From Stakelama portus (GTDB lineage: Bacteria; Pseudomonadota; Alphaproteobacteria; Sphingomonadales; Sphingomonadaceae), in the NCBI RefSeq assembly GCF_003171655.1, contig NZ_QFZL01000001.1, positions 62,001 to 126,000 on the forward strand: a stretch of 64,000 bases of DNA. Direction: 5' to 3'. Each line of letters starts with the position of its first letter. Within the stretch, counting starts at the first letter, position 1. Made by a program: the position numbers and the translations under genes. Below are positions 44,920 to 53,797 of the stretch, piece by piece. Under the pieces are notes generated by a model that was not told where the DNA came from, ran no database searches, and worked only from the letters and a program-made list of their open reading frames with translations.

Positions 44920-46104
44920 ATGGATCTCGATTTCACGGCCGAGGAACTGGCGTTCCGCGACGAAGTGCGTTCCTTCTTTCGCGAAGCATTGCCCGACGAT
45001 CTGCGCGCAAAGATGATCGAGCGGCGGCATCTGGAAAAGGACGATATCGTCCGCTGGCAGCGTATCCTGAATGCCAGGGGCTGGGCAGTGCCCAACTGGC
45101 CCGTCGAATATGGCGGACAGGCATGGTCGCCGGCCCAGCGCTATATCTATCAGGAGGAAATGGCGCTGGCGCATGCGCCCGAAGGATCGCCGTTCAACAT
45201 CAATATGATCGGCCCGATCATCGCGCGCTTTGGCACGGACGCGCAAAAGGACCGCTTTCTCGCGCGGATCGCCAATCTCGACGACTGGTGGTGCCAGGGC
45301 TTTTCAGAGCCGGGCGCCGGTTCCGACCTTGCCGCGCTGAAAACGCGCGCGACGCGCGACGGCGATGACTATGTCATCAACGGCCAGAAGATCTGGACCA
45401 CCCAAGCGCAACATGCCGACTGGATGTTCGCGCTGGTGCGCACCGACAGCTCGGGCCGCAAGCAACAGGGGATCACCTTCCTGCTGCTCGACATGAAGAC
45501 GCCGGGCATCACCGTGCGGCCGATCGAGACGATCGACGGCGGACACGACGCCAATGAAGTCTTTTTCGACGATGTCCGCGTTCCGGTCGAAAACCGGATC
45601 GGCGAGGAAGGCCGGGGCTGGGATTATGCCAAGGCGCTGCTCGGCGGCGAGCGGAGCGGTATCGCGCGGATCGGCCTTTCCAAGGAGCGGCTCATTCAGC
45701 TGCGGGCGCTGGAGCGAGATCTGGCGGAACGCGGGATGCTGACCGGGCGCGAGCGCGATCGGCTGCGGCGCAAGCTTGCCGAGGTGGAAGTGGAGCTTCG
45801 CGCGCTGGAACTGACGCAGTTGCGAGTCGTCGCGGCCGATGCCCATGGCGCGCATGCCGGACATGCGGCCTCGATCCTCAAGATCAAGGGTACCGAAATC
45901 CAGCAGCGGATGACCGAACTTGTGCTCGAACTGGCCGGGCCCGCGGGGCTTGCAACCGATGCGCAGGCGCAGGCGAATACAGCCGGCGAAGGCTGGGTCG
46001 AGGCGGCGGCGCCGTTCTATTTCACGATGCGCAAAGTATCGATCTTCGGCGGCGCGAACGAGATTCAGCGCAACATCGTCGCGAAATCGATCCTGGGATT
46101 TTGA
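44920..46104 (+). CDS. Acyl-CoA dehydrogenase, large subunit of a putative heteromeric pair
   Basis: 394 residues. The FAD and substrate motifs are visible (GFSEPGAGSDLAALKTRA, INGQKIWTTQAQHADWMF) and the C-terminus has the FAD-contact motif FGGANEIQRNIVAKSILGF. The segment that normally carries the catalytic Glu reads ELAGPAGLATDAQAQAN, with no Glu in the usual place. The next gene has the complementary features, so the two probably form an alpha-beta heteromer as in the ChsE-type enzymes of steroid side-chain breakdown. It starts four bases after the PrpD stop and ends nine bases before its partner. Confidence 0.88.
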   Translation: MDLDFTAEELAFRDEVRSFFREALPDDLRAKMIERRHLEKDDIVRWQRILNARGWAVPNWPVEYGGQAWSPAQRYIYQEEMALAHAPEGSPFNINMIGPIIARFGTDAQKDRFLARIANLDDWWCQGFSEPGAGSDLAALKTRATRDGDDYVINGQKIWTTQAQHADWMFALVRTDSSGRKQQGITFLLLDMKTPGITVRPIETIDGGHDANEVFFDDVRVPVENRIGEEGRGWDYAKALLGGERSGIARIGLSKERLIQLRALERDLAERGMLTGRERDRLRRKLAEVEVELRALELTQLRVVAADAHGAHAGHAASILKIKGTEIQQRMTELVLELAGPAGLATDAQAQANTAGEGWVEAAAPFYFTMRKVSIFGGANEIQRNIVAKSILGF

Positions 46105-46113
46105 GGCGGCAAG

Positions 46114-47238
46114 ATGAATTTCGAATTTTCCGAAGAGCAACAGATGCTCGCGGACATGGTCGACCGGTTCGTGGCGGACCGATACGCGTTTGAAACGCGC
46201 CAGAAGATCATGGCCGGGGATGGGGGCTGGAGCCGCGAGAACTGGAGCGCGCTGGCGGAGCTGGGCCTGCTGGGCCTTCCCTTTGCCGAGGAAGATGGCG
46301 GCTTCGGCGGCGGTGGCGTCGAGACGATGATCATCATGACCGCGCTGGGTCGGGGGCTGGTGATCGAACCCTATCTGAGCACGGTCGTCATGGCCGGCGC
46401 TGCGTTGCGCAATGCCGCATCGCAAGAACAGAGGGCAGCGCGGATCCCGGCGATCATCGCCGGATCGCACATCATGTCGCTGGCGCATCAGGAGCCGGCA
46501 ATGCCGCGCCATTCCTTTGACGTCGCGACAACGGCACGTCGTGCCGGCGAGGGATGGCGCCTCGATGGCTGCAAGATTTCGGTGCCGCATGGTGCGGGTG
46601 CCGACGAACTGATCGTGAGCGCGCAGACCGAAGCGGGAATGGCGCTGTTCCTCGTCCCCACGAAACTGTCCGGCGTCGATGTCGTGCGCGCTACGGGTTA
46701 TGATGGCACGCCGCTGGCGACCATGACACTTGCCGATGTCGCGCTCCCCGGCGACGCACTTCTCGGCGAGCCGGGGCAGGGCGAAGCGATTCTCGCGCGC
46801 GTGTTCGAGGAAACCAATGCGGCGCTGGTGGCCGAAGCGGTTGGTGCGATGCGCGAAACCTTCGATCTCACCACCGAATATCTGAAGACCCGCACGCAGT
46901 TCGACGTGCCGATCGGTTCGTTTCAGGCGCTACGCCACCGCGCCGTCGACATGCTGATCGAGCTTGAACTTTCGCACAGCATGGCGATCCTCGCCGCGCT
47001 TTCGCTCGACCTTCCCGGCGATCAGCGGCGGAAGAATATTTCGGCGGCGAAGGTGCAGGTTGGTCGCTCGGGCCGCATGATCGGCCAGGAAGCCGTTCAG
47101 ATGCACGGCGCAATCGGAATCACGTCGGAATATAAGGTCGGCCACGCCTTCAAGCGACTGACTGCGATCGACGCGCTGCTCGGCGATGCCGATCACCATA
47201 TCGATCTCATCGCCGATGCGGACGGGCTGGCGGCCTGA
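46114..47238 (+). CDS. Acyl-CoA dehydrogenase, partner subunit
   Basis: 374 residues. The middle domain is divergent, without the usual SEPxAGSD loop (it has LAHQEPAMPRHSFD instead). The C-terminal domain has QEAVQMHGAIGITSEYKVGHAFKRL, where the Glu in TSEY is the likely catalytic base. It lacks the NEIQR-type motif found in the partner. This split of functional residues between adjacent subunits is what is known for heteromeric acyl-CoA dehydrogenases. GGCAAG lies before ATG 46114. A strong hairpin covers its stop codon, ending the operon. Confidence 0.88.
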   Translation: MNFEFSEEQQMLADMVDRFVADRYAFETRQKIMAGDGGWSRENWSALAELGLLGLPFAEEDGGFGGGGVETMIIMTALGRGLVIEPYLSTVVMAGAALRNAASQEQRAARIPAIIAGSHIMSLAHQEPAMPRHSFDVATTARRAGEGWRLDGCKISVPHGAGADELIVSAQTEAGMALFLVPTKLSGVDVVRATGYDGTPLATMTLADVALPGDALLGEPGQGEAILARVFEETNAALVAEAVGAMRETFDLTTEYLKTRTQFDVPIGSFQALRHRAVDMLIELELSHSMAILAALSLDLPGDQRRKNISAAKVQVGRSGRMIGQEAVQMHGAIGITSEYKVGHAFKRLTAIDALLGDADHHIDLIADADGLAA

Positions 47239-47260
47239 CGCTTTTCCCGGCGTCAGGCCG
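47231..47260. terminator. Strong hairpin at the end of the PrpD-acyl-CoA dehydrogenase operon
   Basis: Perfect 11-bp arms, 47231-47241 (CGGCCTGACGC) and 47250-47260 (GCGTCAGGCCG), with the loop TTTTCCCG. The 5' arm includes the stop codon of the acyl-CoA dehydrogenase. It lies between convergent genes and could act in both directions, though no T-run follows. Confidence 0.6.
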
Positions 47261-47277
47261 GTGCCCGCATCCTCGAT

Positions 47278-48087
47278 TCAATATCCCTTGAATTCGGGCG
47301 TCCGCCGTTCGGCGAACGCATTCGCCGCTTCCTTGTAATCCTCGGTCAGCATGGTGACCGATTCATAGGCGATCGACAGTTCGAGCACCTGATTGAGCTG
47401 CGCCTTCACCTGCTTGTTCACTGCCGCCTTTGAGAACCGCACGGCCCAGACCGGTTGCGATGCGATTTCCACTGCGATCTTTTCCGCCTCGGCGAGCACG
47501 TCCGCCTTGGGAACCGCATAGTTGACCAGGTTCATCTGCGCCGCTTCGCTGCCCTTGAGCAGTTTGCCGCGCATCAGGAATTCCTTGGCGCGCTGCGGCC
47601 CGACGATCATCGGCCAGATCACCGCGCCGCCATCGCCCGCCACCAGACCGACCTTGATATGCGTGTCGCCGAGCCGCGCGTCATCGGCAACGATGCTCAT
47701 ATCCGCCATCAGCGCGACGGTGAGCCCCAGCCCGATCGCGTCGCCATTGACGGCAGCGATGATCGGTTGCGGGACAAGCAGCATATGTTCGAACAGGCGC
47801 AGCGTGTTCTGCGGCACGCGCAGCGCGTATTTCAGTCCGAATTCGGTGCCGGCGCGCGCAGCCATTTTCTTGACGTCGCCGCCAGCGGAGAAGGCGCGAC
47901 CGGCGCCGGTCAGGATGATGACCTTGATATCCTCGTCGCGGGCCAGATCGACCCAGATATATTCCATTTCCTTATGCTGTTCCGGACCGATCGAATTGAG
48001 CTTTTCCGGCTGGCTCATCGTCACGATCGCGACGCCGTCGGCGCGCTTTTCGACCGTGATGAATTCGTAGCTGCTGTAATCTGACAT
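47278..48087 (-). CDS. Enoyl-CoA hydratase/isomerase family protein
   Basis: 269 residues of the crotonase fold. The oxyanion-hole segments are RAFSAGGDVKKMAAR and NGDAIGLGLTVALMADMS. The active-site region is LGDTHIKVGLVAGDGGAVIWPMIVG, where the hydratase Glu is replaced (DTH and AGDGG), so isomerase, hydrolase or other crotonase chemistry is as likely as hydration. AGGGAGG about five bases before ATG 48087 fixes the start. It is the third gene of a leftward operon with the FadB-type fusion and the acyl-CoA synthetase. Confidence 0.88.
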   Translation of the reverse strand: MSDYSSYEFITVEKRADGVAIVTMSQPEKLNSIGPEQHKEMEYIWVDLARDEDIKVIILTGAGRAFSAGGDVKKMAARAGTEFGLKYALRVPQNTLRLFEHMLLVPQPIIAAVNGDAIGLGLTVALMADMSIVADDARLGDTHIKVGLVAGDGGAVIWPMIVGPQRAKEFLMRGKLLKGSEAAQMNLVNYAVPKADVLAEAEKIAVEIASQPVWAVRFSKAAVNKQVKAQLNQVLELSIAYESVTMLTEDYKEAANAFAERRTPEFKGY

Positions 48088-48101
48088 CACATCCTCCCTG
48101 A

Positions 48102-50180
48102 TCACGCCGCGTCGCGCAGCGTGCCCTTGTCCCAGTCATCGAAAGTGGCGCCCGCCCCGGCGAGCCGAACGAGCAGTGCGGAGGGCATGAGCGAAGCATC
48201 GCCGGTTTCCTCCGCGAATAGGGTGAGCTTCTGCGCGATTTCGGACAGGCCGACGGTTCCGGCATGGAACATCGGCCCGCCCCGCCAGCGCGGAAATCCG
48301 TATCCGTTGAGCCAGACGACATCGATGTCCGACGCGCGCTGGGCGATTCCTTCCTCAAGGATCTTCGCGCCTTCGTTGATGAGCGGATAGATCATCCGCT
48401 CGATCATCTGGCCCTCGTCGAATTCGCGCGGCACGACGCCGAGCCTCGCGCGAACCTGTTCGATCAGCGCGGCGACCTCGGGATCGGCGATTGGCGTACG
48501 CGAACCGGCTTCGTACCGATAATAGCCGCCGCCCGTTTTCTGGCCCAGCCGGCCGCTCTCGACAACGGCATCGGCAATCGGGAAGCTTGTCCCGCGCCGC
48601 TTGCGGATGCTGTAGCCGATATCGAGACCCGACATGTCGTTGATTGCCAGCGGCCCCATGGGAAAGCCGAACGCCTTGAGCGCCGCGTCCACCTGTTGCG
48701 GCAGCGCGCCCTGCTGCAACAGGCGATCGACCTGCGCGCTGCGCTTCGCCACCATGCGGTTGCCGATGAAGCCGTCGCAATTTCCCGACACCACCGGAAT
48801 TTTGGCGATTCGTCTGGCGACCGTAATCGCGCTGGCGATGGTCGCGGCTGACGTGTCGGCCCCACGCACGATCTCGCACAGCTTCATCACATTGGCGGGG
48901 CTGAAGAAATGCATCCCCACGAACCGGTCGCGATGCTTCAGAACATGTGCGATCGCATCGATGTCGAGCGCGGAGGTGTTCGACGCCAGGATGCAGTCGG
49001 GCGCGCAAATCGCCTCGAGATCGCTGAAAATCTGTTTCTTGAGGTCCATGTCCTCGAACACGGCCTCGATCACCAGATCGGCGTCCGCCGCCGACGCACG
49101 ATCCGTGGCAGTGGCGATCCGCGCGAGCCGCCGCTCGGCTTCGTCCGCCGAAATGGATTTGCGCGAAACCGAGCGGTCGTAGTTGGATTGTATGCGCGCG
49201 AGACCACGCTCCAGCGCTTCGGTGCCGGTGTCGATCAGCAAAACCGCGATTCCGGCTGCGGCAAAGCTCATCGCGATTCCGCCGCCCATCGTCCCCGCGC
49301 CGAGGATCGCGACTTTTTCAATCCGCTTGCCCGAGCCTACAGGCGAGTCGAACTTGGCGGCCTGCCGCTCGGCGAAAAAGGCATGGCGCAGCGCCTTTGA
49401 CTGGGCACCGGCGCTGAGATCCGCGAATGTCTCGCGATCCGCTGCGACTGCCTCATCAAAGGGCAAGGCGATGGCGCGGCGCAGCGATTCCACGATGGCC
49501 GCCGGCGCGTGCTGCCCTGCGGTCTTCGAAAGCGCCTTGGCGATGCGCTCTTCCAGTGCGGCCGACTCCGCGCCTTCGATCGGCAGCGATCGCGTGGGAA
49601 CGGGCGGCTGCTTAAGCGCGCGCGCAAGCGCGACCGCTTGCGAAACCGGTTCGCCATCGGTGACTTTGTCGACCAGACCCAGCGCATGGGCGCGGTCGCT
49701 GTCGATCGGATCGCCCGAAAGCGCGATCTGCAGTGCCTCGACCGCGCCGACGATCCGTGCGAGCCGATTGGTCCCTCCGGCACCGGGGATCAGCCCCAGC
49801 TTGACCTCGGGCAGGCCGATGCGCGTTCCGATGGCCGCGACGCGCGCATGGCAGGCGAGCGCGATCTCAAAGCCACCCCCCAGCGCCGTTCCGTGCAGCG
49901 CGGCGACAACCGGATGCGGAAAGCGCTCGATCTGGTCGCACAGTTCGGCCAGCGTCGGGGGCTGGCGCGGCTTGCCGAATTCGCGGATGTCCGCGCCGGC
50001 GATGAAGGTGCGGCCCGCACAAGCGATCACGACTGCCGTGAGCGAGCGTTCGTCGCCAAGCGCCTTCAGCGCGTCCGAAATGCCCTTGCGAACGGCATTG
50101 CTGAGCGCGTTGACCGGAGGATTGTCGATTTCGATCCGGCCGATACCGTTGTCCAGCGTCCAGGTTACGGGTTCGGTCAT
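48102..50180 (-). CDS. Bifunctional enoyl-CoA hydratase/3-hydroxyacyl-CoA dehydrogenase
   Basis: 692 residues, the FadB/FadJ domain order. The N-terminal crotonase domain has FIAGADIREFG and HGTALGGGFEIALACH, with LPEVKLGLIPGAGGTNRLARIVG carrying the hydratase Glu. The C-terminal part has the NAD loop ILGAGTMGGGIAMSFAAAG and catalytic HFFSPANVMKLCEIV, then NCDGFIGNRMV. Together these hydrate trans-2-enoyl-CoA and oxidise the 3-hydroxy product with NAD. The ATG at 50180 overlaps the acyl-CoA synthetase stop by four bases. It supplies two steps of beta-oxidation for whatever the synthetase activates. Confidence 0.94.
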   Translation of the reverse strand: MTEPVTWTLDNGIGRIEIDNPPVNALSNAVRKGISDALKALGDERSLTAVVIACAGRTFIAGADIREFGKPRQPPTLAELCDQIERFPHPVVAALHGTALGGGFEIALACHARVAAIGTRIGLPEVKLGLIPGAGGTNRLARIVGAVEALQIALSGDPIDSDRAHALGLVDKVTDGEPVSQAVALARALKQPPVPTRSLPIEGAESAALEERIAKALSKTAGQHAPAAIVESLRRAIALPFDEAVAADRETFADLSAGAQSKALRHAFFAERQAAKFDSPVGSGKRIEKVAILGAGTMGGGIAMSFAAAGIAVLLIDTGTEALERGLARIQSNYDRSVSRKSISADEAERRLARIATATDRASAADADLVIEAVFEDMDLKKQIFSDLEAICAPDCILASNTSALDIDAIAHVLKHRDRFVGMHFFSPANVMKLCEIVRGADTSAATIASAITVARRIAKIPVVSGNCDGFIGNRMVAKRSAQVDRLLQQGALPQQVDAALKAFGFPMGPLAINDMSGLDIGYSIRKRRGTSFPIADAVVESGRLGQKTGGGYYRYEAGSRTPIADPEVAALIEQVRARLGVVPREFDEGQMIERMIYPLINEGAKILEEGIAQRASDIDVVWLNGYGFPRWRGGPMFHAGTVGLSEIAQKLTLFAEETGDASLMPSALLVRLAGAGATFDDWDKGTLRDAA

Positions 50181-52330
50181 GCATCGTCTCCGGGGCAGGT
50201 CTGTATGAGTGCGTCGAGAGCGTAGGCACCGGCACCCTGTTTCTGCAGGCGCAGCGGATTGATCTCGATGCTTTCAAGCGTTTCGGCATTGGCGGCGGCA
50301 ATGCGCGAAACGGCGCAGATCGCCGCGACGGCCGCGTCGACATCGGCGCGCGGCGTGCCACGCCAGCCGTCGAGCAACGGGAATGTCCGCAGCGATCGAA
50401 GCATTTCATTGGCCTGTGCCGCATCGACCGGCGCGCGCCGGACGGCGACGTCGTGGATCAGCTCGGCGGTCGTGCCGCCGAAACCCACCATGACGAACTG
50501 GCCGAATATCGAGTCACGCCGGGTGCCGATGATCAGTTCATGGCCTTCACCGATCATTTCCGACAGCAACAGGCCGCTGATCCGCGCTTGCGGTGCGGCA
50601 CGGCGGACATTGTCCAGAATGTCGCGGGCGGCGTCGCGCGCGGCTGCCGCGTCGGGACAACCCAGCCGAACCCCGCCTACTTCGGTCTTGTGCGCGATGT
50701 CGGGCGAGACGATCTTGATCGCCAGCGGAAACCGCATGCCGGCCATGGCAGATTCGATTTCGTCCGGCGATGCGATCAGCTTCTCGCGCGGCGCATCGAT
50801 GCCCACCGACGTGAGCAATGCCTTCGCTTCGGCTTCGTCGAAGCGCCCGCCCGCGGCAATTGCGGGACCGTCGGATGCGGCGGTATCGCTCGGCGCCGTT
50901 TCCGACGGCATCATGCCCAGTCGGCGCAGCGCGCTGATTGCATGGATGGCGCGGGCAGGCTCTTCGAAAACCAGAAAGCCGGCCTTTTCATAGCGCGCCG
51001 TTTCTTCCGGCGGCGCGACCATGCAAAGCGCAATGATCGCATCGGGATGATCCGAGCGAAGGTGCGTGAGATCTTCCAGAAATACGTCGGAAAGCCGTGG
51101 AATGCCCGCATAGATGCCGAAAAAGGCGAGCAGCGCGTCATACTCGCCCGTTTCCAGCATCAGCCGCATGCTCGTTGCGAGCAGGCCGGGATCCGTCGAA
51201 AGCTGTGCAGTCACATCTACGGGATTCAGGAAAGTGCCGGGAGGGCAGCGTTCGCGCAGGCGGCTCTGGCAATCTTCGGGAACCGTCGGAAGGATCAGTC
51301 CGTCATCCGAAGCAGCATCGGCAATTTGAGCGCCGATGCCGCCGGAAATCGTCACAATGCCCAGCCGGTTTCCCTGCGGAATCCTTTCTGCGGCAAGGAG
51401 CGATCCGGCCACGTCCAGCAAATCTTCCATGGTGCGCGCGCGGTACACGCCGAATTCGCGAAATATCGCGTCGTACAGGCTGTCTTCGCCCGCCATGGAG
51501 GCCGTGTGCGACGCAGCCGCCTGTGCTCCGGCTGACGTGCGCCCCACTTTGATCACCAGAACGGGCTTGCGCGCGTCACGTGCCTTTTCCAGCGCCGCGA
51601 TCAGGCTCGGGCCCGACCGTACGCCTTCGATATAAGCGACGATGACGGCGATCTCGGGATCGTCGGCCAGCGCCGACATCCCGTCCGCAAATTCGACATC
51701 GGCCTCGTTCCCCGTCGTCACGAACTTGCCGATGGCGAGGCCGCGATTTTGTGCGAGTTTGAGCATGTGCGCGGCGGATCCGCCGCTCTGACTGACGATC
51801 CCGATGGCAGGACCGTTCGGCCTTTCCTGAAACTGAGTCGTGAAGCTCAGCCAGGTTCCGTTGGCGGCGTTGAACGCGCCCAGACAGTTCGGGCCGATGA
51901 TGCGCATGTCGCTGCGGTCGACGATTTCGCGAAGACGATCCTGCCGTTCGCGTCCGGCTTCCCCCGCTTCGTTGAAGCCCGCGGAAAATATGACGAGTGC
52001 GCGGACACCCTTGCGCTCGCACGCCAGCGCGGCAGGCACGACCAGTTCGCCCGGCAGCGCGATGACCGCGCAGGCGACGGAGTCGGGAACGCTTTCGATG
52101 TCGGGATAGGACTTGAGGCCCTGGACGGTCGAACGCCCCGGATTGATCGGAAAGACCGGACCTTCGAAGCCGCCGCGCAGAATGTTGTCGAGCGTGCGCC
52201 CGCCGATGCGCGAGGGATCGTCGGAAGCTCCGATTACCGCGATCGATCGCGGGTTGAAGAAACGGTCCAGCGCGTTTTCGGCATTGGCGGTCTTTGCGTC
52301 GGCGGCCGTAGCCATGGCCGAATCGATCAT
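50177..52330 (-). CDS. ADP-forming acyl-CoA synthetase (acetate-CoA ligase family)
   Basis: About 717 residues, with the fused alpha-beta arrangement. The CoA-binding domain has RSIAVIGASDDPSRIGGRTLDNI, the ligase-CoA domain has GIVSQSGGSAAHMLKLAQ and the phosphorylated-His loop region (KVGRTSAGAQAAASHTASMAGEDSLYDAIFREFG). The C-terminal ATP-grasp domain has VGGVRLGCPDAAAA and QFVMVGFGGTTAELIHDVAVRRAPVD. It forms acyl-CoA from a carboxylate, CoA and ATP, producing ADP and phosphate. It heads the leftward synthetase-FadB-hydratase operon. The start is uncertain: ATG 52330, ATG 52315 and GTG 52402 are in frame and none has a clear ribosome-binding site. Confidence 0.9.
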   Translation of the reverse strand: MIDSAMATAADAKTANAENALDRFFNPRSIAVIGASDDPSRIGGRTLDNILRGGFEGPVFPINPGRSTVQGLKSYPDIESVPDSVACAVIALPGELVVPAALACERKGVRALVIFSAGFNEAGEAGRERQDRLREIVDRSDMRIIGPNCLGAFNAANGTWLSFTTQFQERPNGPAIGIVSQSGGSAAHMLKLAQNRGLAIGKFVTTGNEADVEFADGMSALADDPEIAVIVAYIEGVRSGPSLIAALEKARDARKPVLVIKVGRTSAGAQAAASHTASMAGEDSLYDAIFREFGVYRARTMEDLLDVAGSLLAAERIPQGNRLGIVTISGGIGAQIADAASDDGLILPTVPEDCQSRLRERCPPGTFLNPVDVTAQLSTDPGLLATSMRLMLETGEYDALLAFFGIYAGIPRLSDVFLEDLTHLRSDHPDAIIALCMVAPPEETARYEKAGFLVFEEPARAIHAISALRRLGMMPSETAPSDTAASDGPAIAAGGRFDEAEAKALLTSVGIDAPREKLIASPDEIESAMAGMRFPLAIKIVSPDIAHKTEVGGVRLGCPDAAAARDAARDILDNVRRAAPQARISGLLLSEMIGEGHELIIGTRRDSIFGQFVMVGFGGTTAELIHDVAVRRAPVDAAQANEMLRSLRTFPLLDGWRGTPRADVDAAVAAICAVSRIAAANAETLESIEINPLRLQKQGAGAYALDALIQTCPGDDA

Positions 52331-52389
52331 TCGGGAAACCCAATATTCGTGAAATCCGGGCCGACTCCTATCGCGGCGACGCGGCGGCG

Positions 52390-52405
52390 ACACTGTCGAC
52401 ACTCA
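52390..52405. promoter_or_regulatory. TGTCGACA-type palindrome before the acyl-CoA synthetase
   Basis: The TGTCGACA core is at 52394-52401 within ACACTGTCGACACTCA. It matches the iclR-promoter palindrome at 12 of 16 positions and lies 60 bases upstream of the synthetase start at 52330. It is a likely operator for the leftward operon. Confidence 0.55.
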
Positions 52406-52418
52406 GTCGCGCAGGAAA

Positions 52419-52432
52419 ATCGAATAGGCGAT
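52419..52432 (-). promoter_or_regulatory. Inverted-repeat site 7 of the island motif
   Basis: The minus strand reads ATCGCCTATTCGAT, fully within WTCGCYYAYNCGAW and fully symmetric in its ATCG/CGAT ends. It lies between the acyl-CoA synthetase and iclR genes, 14 bases from a TGTCGACA palindrome, so both putative regulators could act on the same divergent region. Confidence 0.55.
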
Positions 52433-52495
52433 TGAGGGCGCAAGTCGGTACGGCATACGTGCAAAAAACACCGACGGCGCATCCCTCTTGCGCAC

Positions 52496-52511
52496 AAAGT
52501 GTCGACACTTT
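52496..52511. promoter_or_regulatory. Perfect 16-bp palindrome in the iclR promoter
   Basis: AAAGTGTCGACACTTT is a perfect 16-bp palindrome. It fills the spacer between a possible -35 (TTGCGC, 52488-52493) and a possible -10 (TATACC, 52511-52516, 17-base spacing) and lies 63 bases before the iclR ATG. Occupation would block polymerase, the arrangement expected of an autorepressed IclR gene. Dimeric IclR proteins are known to bind palindromes of about this size. Confidence 0.7.
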
Positions 52512-52573
52512 ATACCGTTTGATCAGAATCAAAGACACGGCCGAAAACGCGGTCGGGCAATAGGAGAGGTCGA

Positions 52574-53362
52574 ATGGCGAGAGTCGCAGAGGCGAAATCG
52601 ATCAAGTCCGCACAGCGGGTTTTCGAGGTGCTGGAGTATTTCGACGCCGATCATCAGGAGGCGAGCGTCACGGACATCTGCCGGCGCTACGGATACCCTC
52701 AGTCGAGCGCATCCGAGCTTCTGAGCTATATGGTCCATCTCGGCTATCTGCGGCGGGGAACGCGAGGCCGGAATTTCCGTCTTTCGATGCGGGTTGCGAT
52801 GCTGGGCGCCTGGGTCGAGCCCGAACTGGTCCGCAACGGCAAGCTGCTCGGCATGATGGACGAAATCGCCGACCGCACCGGCTGTACCGTGGTGGTTGCC
52901 ACCAACTCACGCGTGCATGTGCGATGCCTGCATGTCGTGGCTCGTGATGACAATGCACCCCATCAGGGCGCGGATCTGCCGTTGCTGAAATCGGCCGAGG
53001 GTCTGGCGCTGCTGCTGACCACCGATCGCGGGCTGGTGCGCAAATATGTCCATCGCCTCAACGCCGACGAGGATCAGGACCGGGTGCGGTTCGAAGTGCT
53101 GGCGGCCGAACTCGATGCGTCGAGCGCTCGCGGATATGTGCGCTATAGCGAGGGTGGAGAGGACCATTTCTCGATCCTGCTGCCGACGCGCGACCGTGGC
53201 GAGCAATTGTCGCTGAGCGTCCGGGCGCCAGCCGGCATCAACGAAAGCAGCGTGATCCAGATCATCCGTCAGGTGGTCTCGCGTTCGCTCGGTCTGATGA
53301 GCGTTCCGGCCGCCCTTCCGCCCGGTGAAGTCATGCCGCGCCGGCATGCGGGAATGGACTGA
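52574..53362 (+). CDS. IclR-family transcriptional regulator
   Basis: 262 residues. The N-terminal winged helix-turn-helix is about residues 9-70 (KSIKSAQRVFEVLEYF, SVTDICRRYGYPQSSASELLSYM, YLRRGTRGRNFRL). The C-terminal ligand-binding GAF-like domain has TGCTVVVATNSRVHVRCLHVV, PLLKSAEGLALL and ISLLP-type strands (FSILLPTRDRGEQLSLSV). IclR proteins sense small aromatic or organic acids and regulate the adjacent catabolic operon. AGGAGAGG about six bases before ATG 52574 supports the start. Its position between the acyl-CoA synthetase and Rieske operons, and the palindromes before all three units, make it the probable local regulator. Confidence 0.92.
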   Translation: MARVAEAKSIKSAQRVFEVLEYFDADHQEASVTDICRRYGYPQSSASELLSYMVHLGYLRRGTRGRNFRLSMRVAMLGAWVEPELVRNGKLLGMMDEIADRTGCTVVVATNSRVHVRCLHVVARDDNAPHQGADLPLLKSAEGLALLLTTDRGLVRKYVHRLNADEDQDRVRFEVLAAELDASSARGYVRYSEGGEDHFSILLPTRDRGEQLSLSVRAPAGINESSVIQIIRQVVSRSLGLMSVPAALPPGEVMPRRHAGMD

Positions 53363-53377
53363 AGTCGCAACCGACCG

Positions 53378-53671
53378 TCAGGTCAGCGCGACCTCTTTTC
53401 CGTGCCCGCGCTCGATTGCGACGATGAAGGGGGCGATCAGATCCCGGACGCGCGCGGCCCGATCGCTCTGCGCATAGGCGACGAGATGGTCCTCCAGATC
53501 GCGCCAGCCGATGATGACCCAGTAGCTGCCCTCGGCCTCGACCTGTGCAATCAGGCGGACGTTGCGGCACCCGGGGGCCTCGCGAATGAGCTTTGCGGCC
53601 GCGGCGAATGCCGTTTCGAACGCGGCCATGTCGGCCGGTGCGACGCGCACGATATTGGTTTCGAACACCAT
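53378..53671 (-). CDS. Antibiotic biosynthesis monooxygenase (ABM) domain protein
   Basis: 97 residues, a dimeric alpha-beta ferredoxin-like fold. It begins MVFETNIVRVAPADMAAFE, with the helix AFAAAAKLIREAPGC and strands RLIAQVEAEGSYWVIIGWRDLEDH, as in ABM proteins. Members are cofactor-less oxygenases of quinols or simple heme- or ligand-binding partners. ATG 53671 starts the protein at the conserved strand, but no ribosome-binding site is evident; the open frame runs to 53869. It is convergent with iclR and divergent from the Rieske operon, whose operator it may share. Confidence 0.7.
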   Translation of the reverse strand: MVFETNIVRVAPADMAAFETAFAAAAKLIREAPGCRNVRLIAQVEAEGSYWVIIGWRDLEDHLVAYAQSDRAARVRDLIAPFIVAIERGHGKEVALT

Positions 53672-53797
53672 GGGCTGCGATTGGGCTGCGCGCCCGAGAC
53701 CCGACAATGGAAAGACGTCCGCATCGCGCAAAGATCGCTCTTTCGAAATCCGGCCGCCGCGCCGCGCTTTTTGATCGGGCAGACATAATCGGCGCCT

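Noticed and set aside
32264..47238. Assignment of the island to steroid degradation
   Set aside because: The ketosteroid-dehydrogenase-like flavoprotein and ChsE-like pair hint at it, but no 9-alpha-hydroxylase, extradiol HsaC-type or KstR-type gene is present in the window.
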